Source: Lutjanus erythropterus (Eukaryota > Chordata > Actinopteri > Lutjaniformes > Lutjanidae). From it: 64,000 nucleotides of DNA. A program made the position numbers and the translations under genes. The stretch is taken from positions 22,691,253 through 22,755,252 of the forward strand of contig CM034607.1 in NCBI GenBank assembly GCA_020091685.1. Reading direction: 5' to 3'. The notes under the pieces were generated by a model, which saw only the letters and a list, made by a program, of their open reading frames with translations, had not been told where the DNA came from and did no database searches. This document shows positions 63,016 to 64,000 of this stretch, piece by piece (position 1 is the first letter of the stretch; each line of letters opens with the position of its first letter).

Positions 63016-63448
63016 CAGTGGTTCTCAACCAGTGAGTCATGGAACTGCTGTAATAGAGGTGTGGATGTGTGGAAACAACTTAAAAAGTTACAGCCAGTTT
63101 TTACAATTGTGAAAGGTGCCAGCACCTAGACACACCTTTTGTTAGAGAAGTACTGGTATTTTGAAATATGATCATCCAATATTTTTTATGAAACTACTGG
63201 AAAAAGAGAGAGGTACAAAGATCTATAAAATGAAGGCAGAAATCATTGACTCCTTTGCAGGAGATTAAGTCCCACAATCTCTTGCTTATCCTTGACTGAA
63301 CTTTGTTCTTTCTTTTTTGTGACCGCAAGGAATGCTGCAAATGACATATTACCAGTTCACTTTTGTCCAAAATAACAGTGTTATATTTCACTGTCTCAAG
63401 CAACTATATCAGCATTGAGTTCCGATGCAAACCAACTGAGAACCACTG
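63016..63448. mobile_element. hAT-type MITE between cdcp1 and clec3b
   Basis: The ends CAGTGGTTCTCAACC and CTGAGAACCACTG are inverted copies related to the 40856-41134 element, 433 bp. No convincing 8-bp target duplication remains. Confidence 0.65.
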
Positions 63449-63555
63449 GCTTAAAACTCCTTTTAGAAGAGCAGGCAAAGTGGCATTGCAGCAAGAGTAG
63501 GCCTACACAGTGAAAGCAGCTACAACCATGCGCAGTCTATGCTGAGATAAAGGGA

Positions 63556-63956
63556 TCAAACAATGTTGAACTGGCAGACGGAGGGCTTCTCCTCACGACA
63601 GTTCTCATCAGACCACTTCCCTCGGGAGGCTACGGACAGGACGGCACAGTTCTGGGACTGGCCGCCGTCCGGCTGTCGAACGCCGGATGTGTCCCAGTTT
63701 TTGTATGTGACGCTGAGGCCGGTCTGGTCTACCCAGGAGCCCTCAGTCATCATGTCGTTGAAGCCCACCCAGACCTGCGCATCTGAGCCGATGCTCTCGC
63801 GGATGTAGTCCCTGAGCTGGTCGTTCTCGTCGCTGGACATGGGCGCACCGAGGACACCGCCCAGGTTGTTGCAGTCTTCACTGGCAGTGTGATAGCGTTT
63901 TCTCAGAGGGTCAGCCAAGTAACACTTGCCGTGGATCTTTTTGCCTTTCAAACAGA
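63556..63956 (-). CDS. clec3b: Tetranectin last exon (C-type lectin domain), partial gene
   Basis: Tetranectin is a secreted homotrimeric C-type lectin-like protein that binds plasminogen kringle 4. This terminal exon (acceptor TCTTCAG before 63956, TGA stop at 63556) encodes the entire lectin-like domain. It contains CLKGKKIHGKCYL, HTASEDCNNLGG, SDENDQLRDYI, VWVGFNDMMTEGSWVDQTG, YKNWDT, QPDGGQ, NCAVLS, GKWSDENC and VCQFNIV, closely following human tetranectin. Six cysteines fit the long-form fold with three disulfides. At the human K148/E150 positions (GGKTENC) this protein has Q and Q (GGQSQNC), while the Asp of KWxD is kept. The upstream exons (secretion signal and trimerising helix) lie beyond the right edge. 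Confidence 0.93.
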
Positions 63957-64000
63957 CTGAAGAGAAAAATAAAAGAGCGAATAAAAGAGTGGCAGATGGT

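Larger units (their letters stand above)
59790..63555. other. cdcp1 3'UTR region and intergenic repeats up to clec3b
   Basis: No supported exon. Just after the cdcp1 stop come unique 3'UTR-like sequence, then an AGGGATAG-family element (about 60.0-60.72 kb), TTAGCTTAGC/CTAAGCTAGG-rich repeat (61.0-61.6 kb), the second copy of the 37.5-38.4 kb repeat (62.1-62.56 kb) and a hAT-type MITE at 63016-63448. Confidence 0.55.

Noticed and set aside
1-64000. CRISPR arrays, operons, bacterial-type regulatory sites
   Set aside because: The window is vertebrate; the only regular arrays are microsatellites and minisatellites without spacer structure.

Overview
This is a eukaryotic window from a ray-finned (teleost) fish. 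The evidence is spliced vertebrate genes with GT-AG introns, eukaryotic tRNA genes with Pol III T-runs, AT-rich introns full of microsatellites, and small DNA transposons of hAT, Tc1 and TTAA-target types. There are no operons, bacterial promoters or CRISPR arrays. All gene names come from reading the protein sequence and comparing it with remembered vertebrate families; no database search was run.

Layout, left to right. (1) 760-3784, minus: the 5' part of a carnitine/choline acyltransferase gene, most like mitochondrial carnitine O-acetyltransferase (crat). Three coding exons were rebuilt and the gene runs off the left edge. (2) 8110-22.8 kb, minus: phostensin (ppp1r18), with one very large exon, an 8 kb intron and a short last exon carrying the PP1-docking motif. 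The large exon holds a 1-base frame break inside a GGA tract. (3) 25874-29685, minus: nurim (nrm), four exons, complete, with a tRNA-Lys(CTT) gene inside intron 1. (4) 31216-34118, minus: a zyxin/ajuba-class LIM protein (limd1-like) whose third LIM domain appears to stop half way. (5) 38947-59789, plus: cdcp1, complete, 13 coding exons, about 1,202 residues. Three elongator tRNA-Met(CAT) genes lie antisense in its intron 10. (6) 63556-63956, minus: the last exon of tetranectin (clec3b), which runs off the right edge.

The genes do not form one pathway. Phostensin beside nurim matches the human 6p21.33 neighbourhood. A limd1-like LIM gene, cdcp1 and clec3b match human 3p21.31. The crat-like gene belongs to a third human region. 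The window therefore spans at least one ancient junction.

The most notable observation is the architecture of cdcp1. A two-exon module (a cysteine-rich all-phase-1 exon plus a CUB-like exon) occurs three times in tandem before the central CUB exon and once after it, where human CDCP1 has one before and one after. Other points of interest are a GC-AG intron in cdcp1, the phostensin frame break, the truncated LIM3, a (CT)n(GT)n microsatellite directly upstream of a crat splice acceptor, and a hAT-type element with 8-bp target duplications that carries a fragment of a LINE endonuclease domain. I found no clearly novel biological system; the expanded cdcp1 ectodomain is the best candidate for something undescribed.
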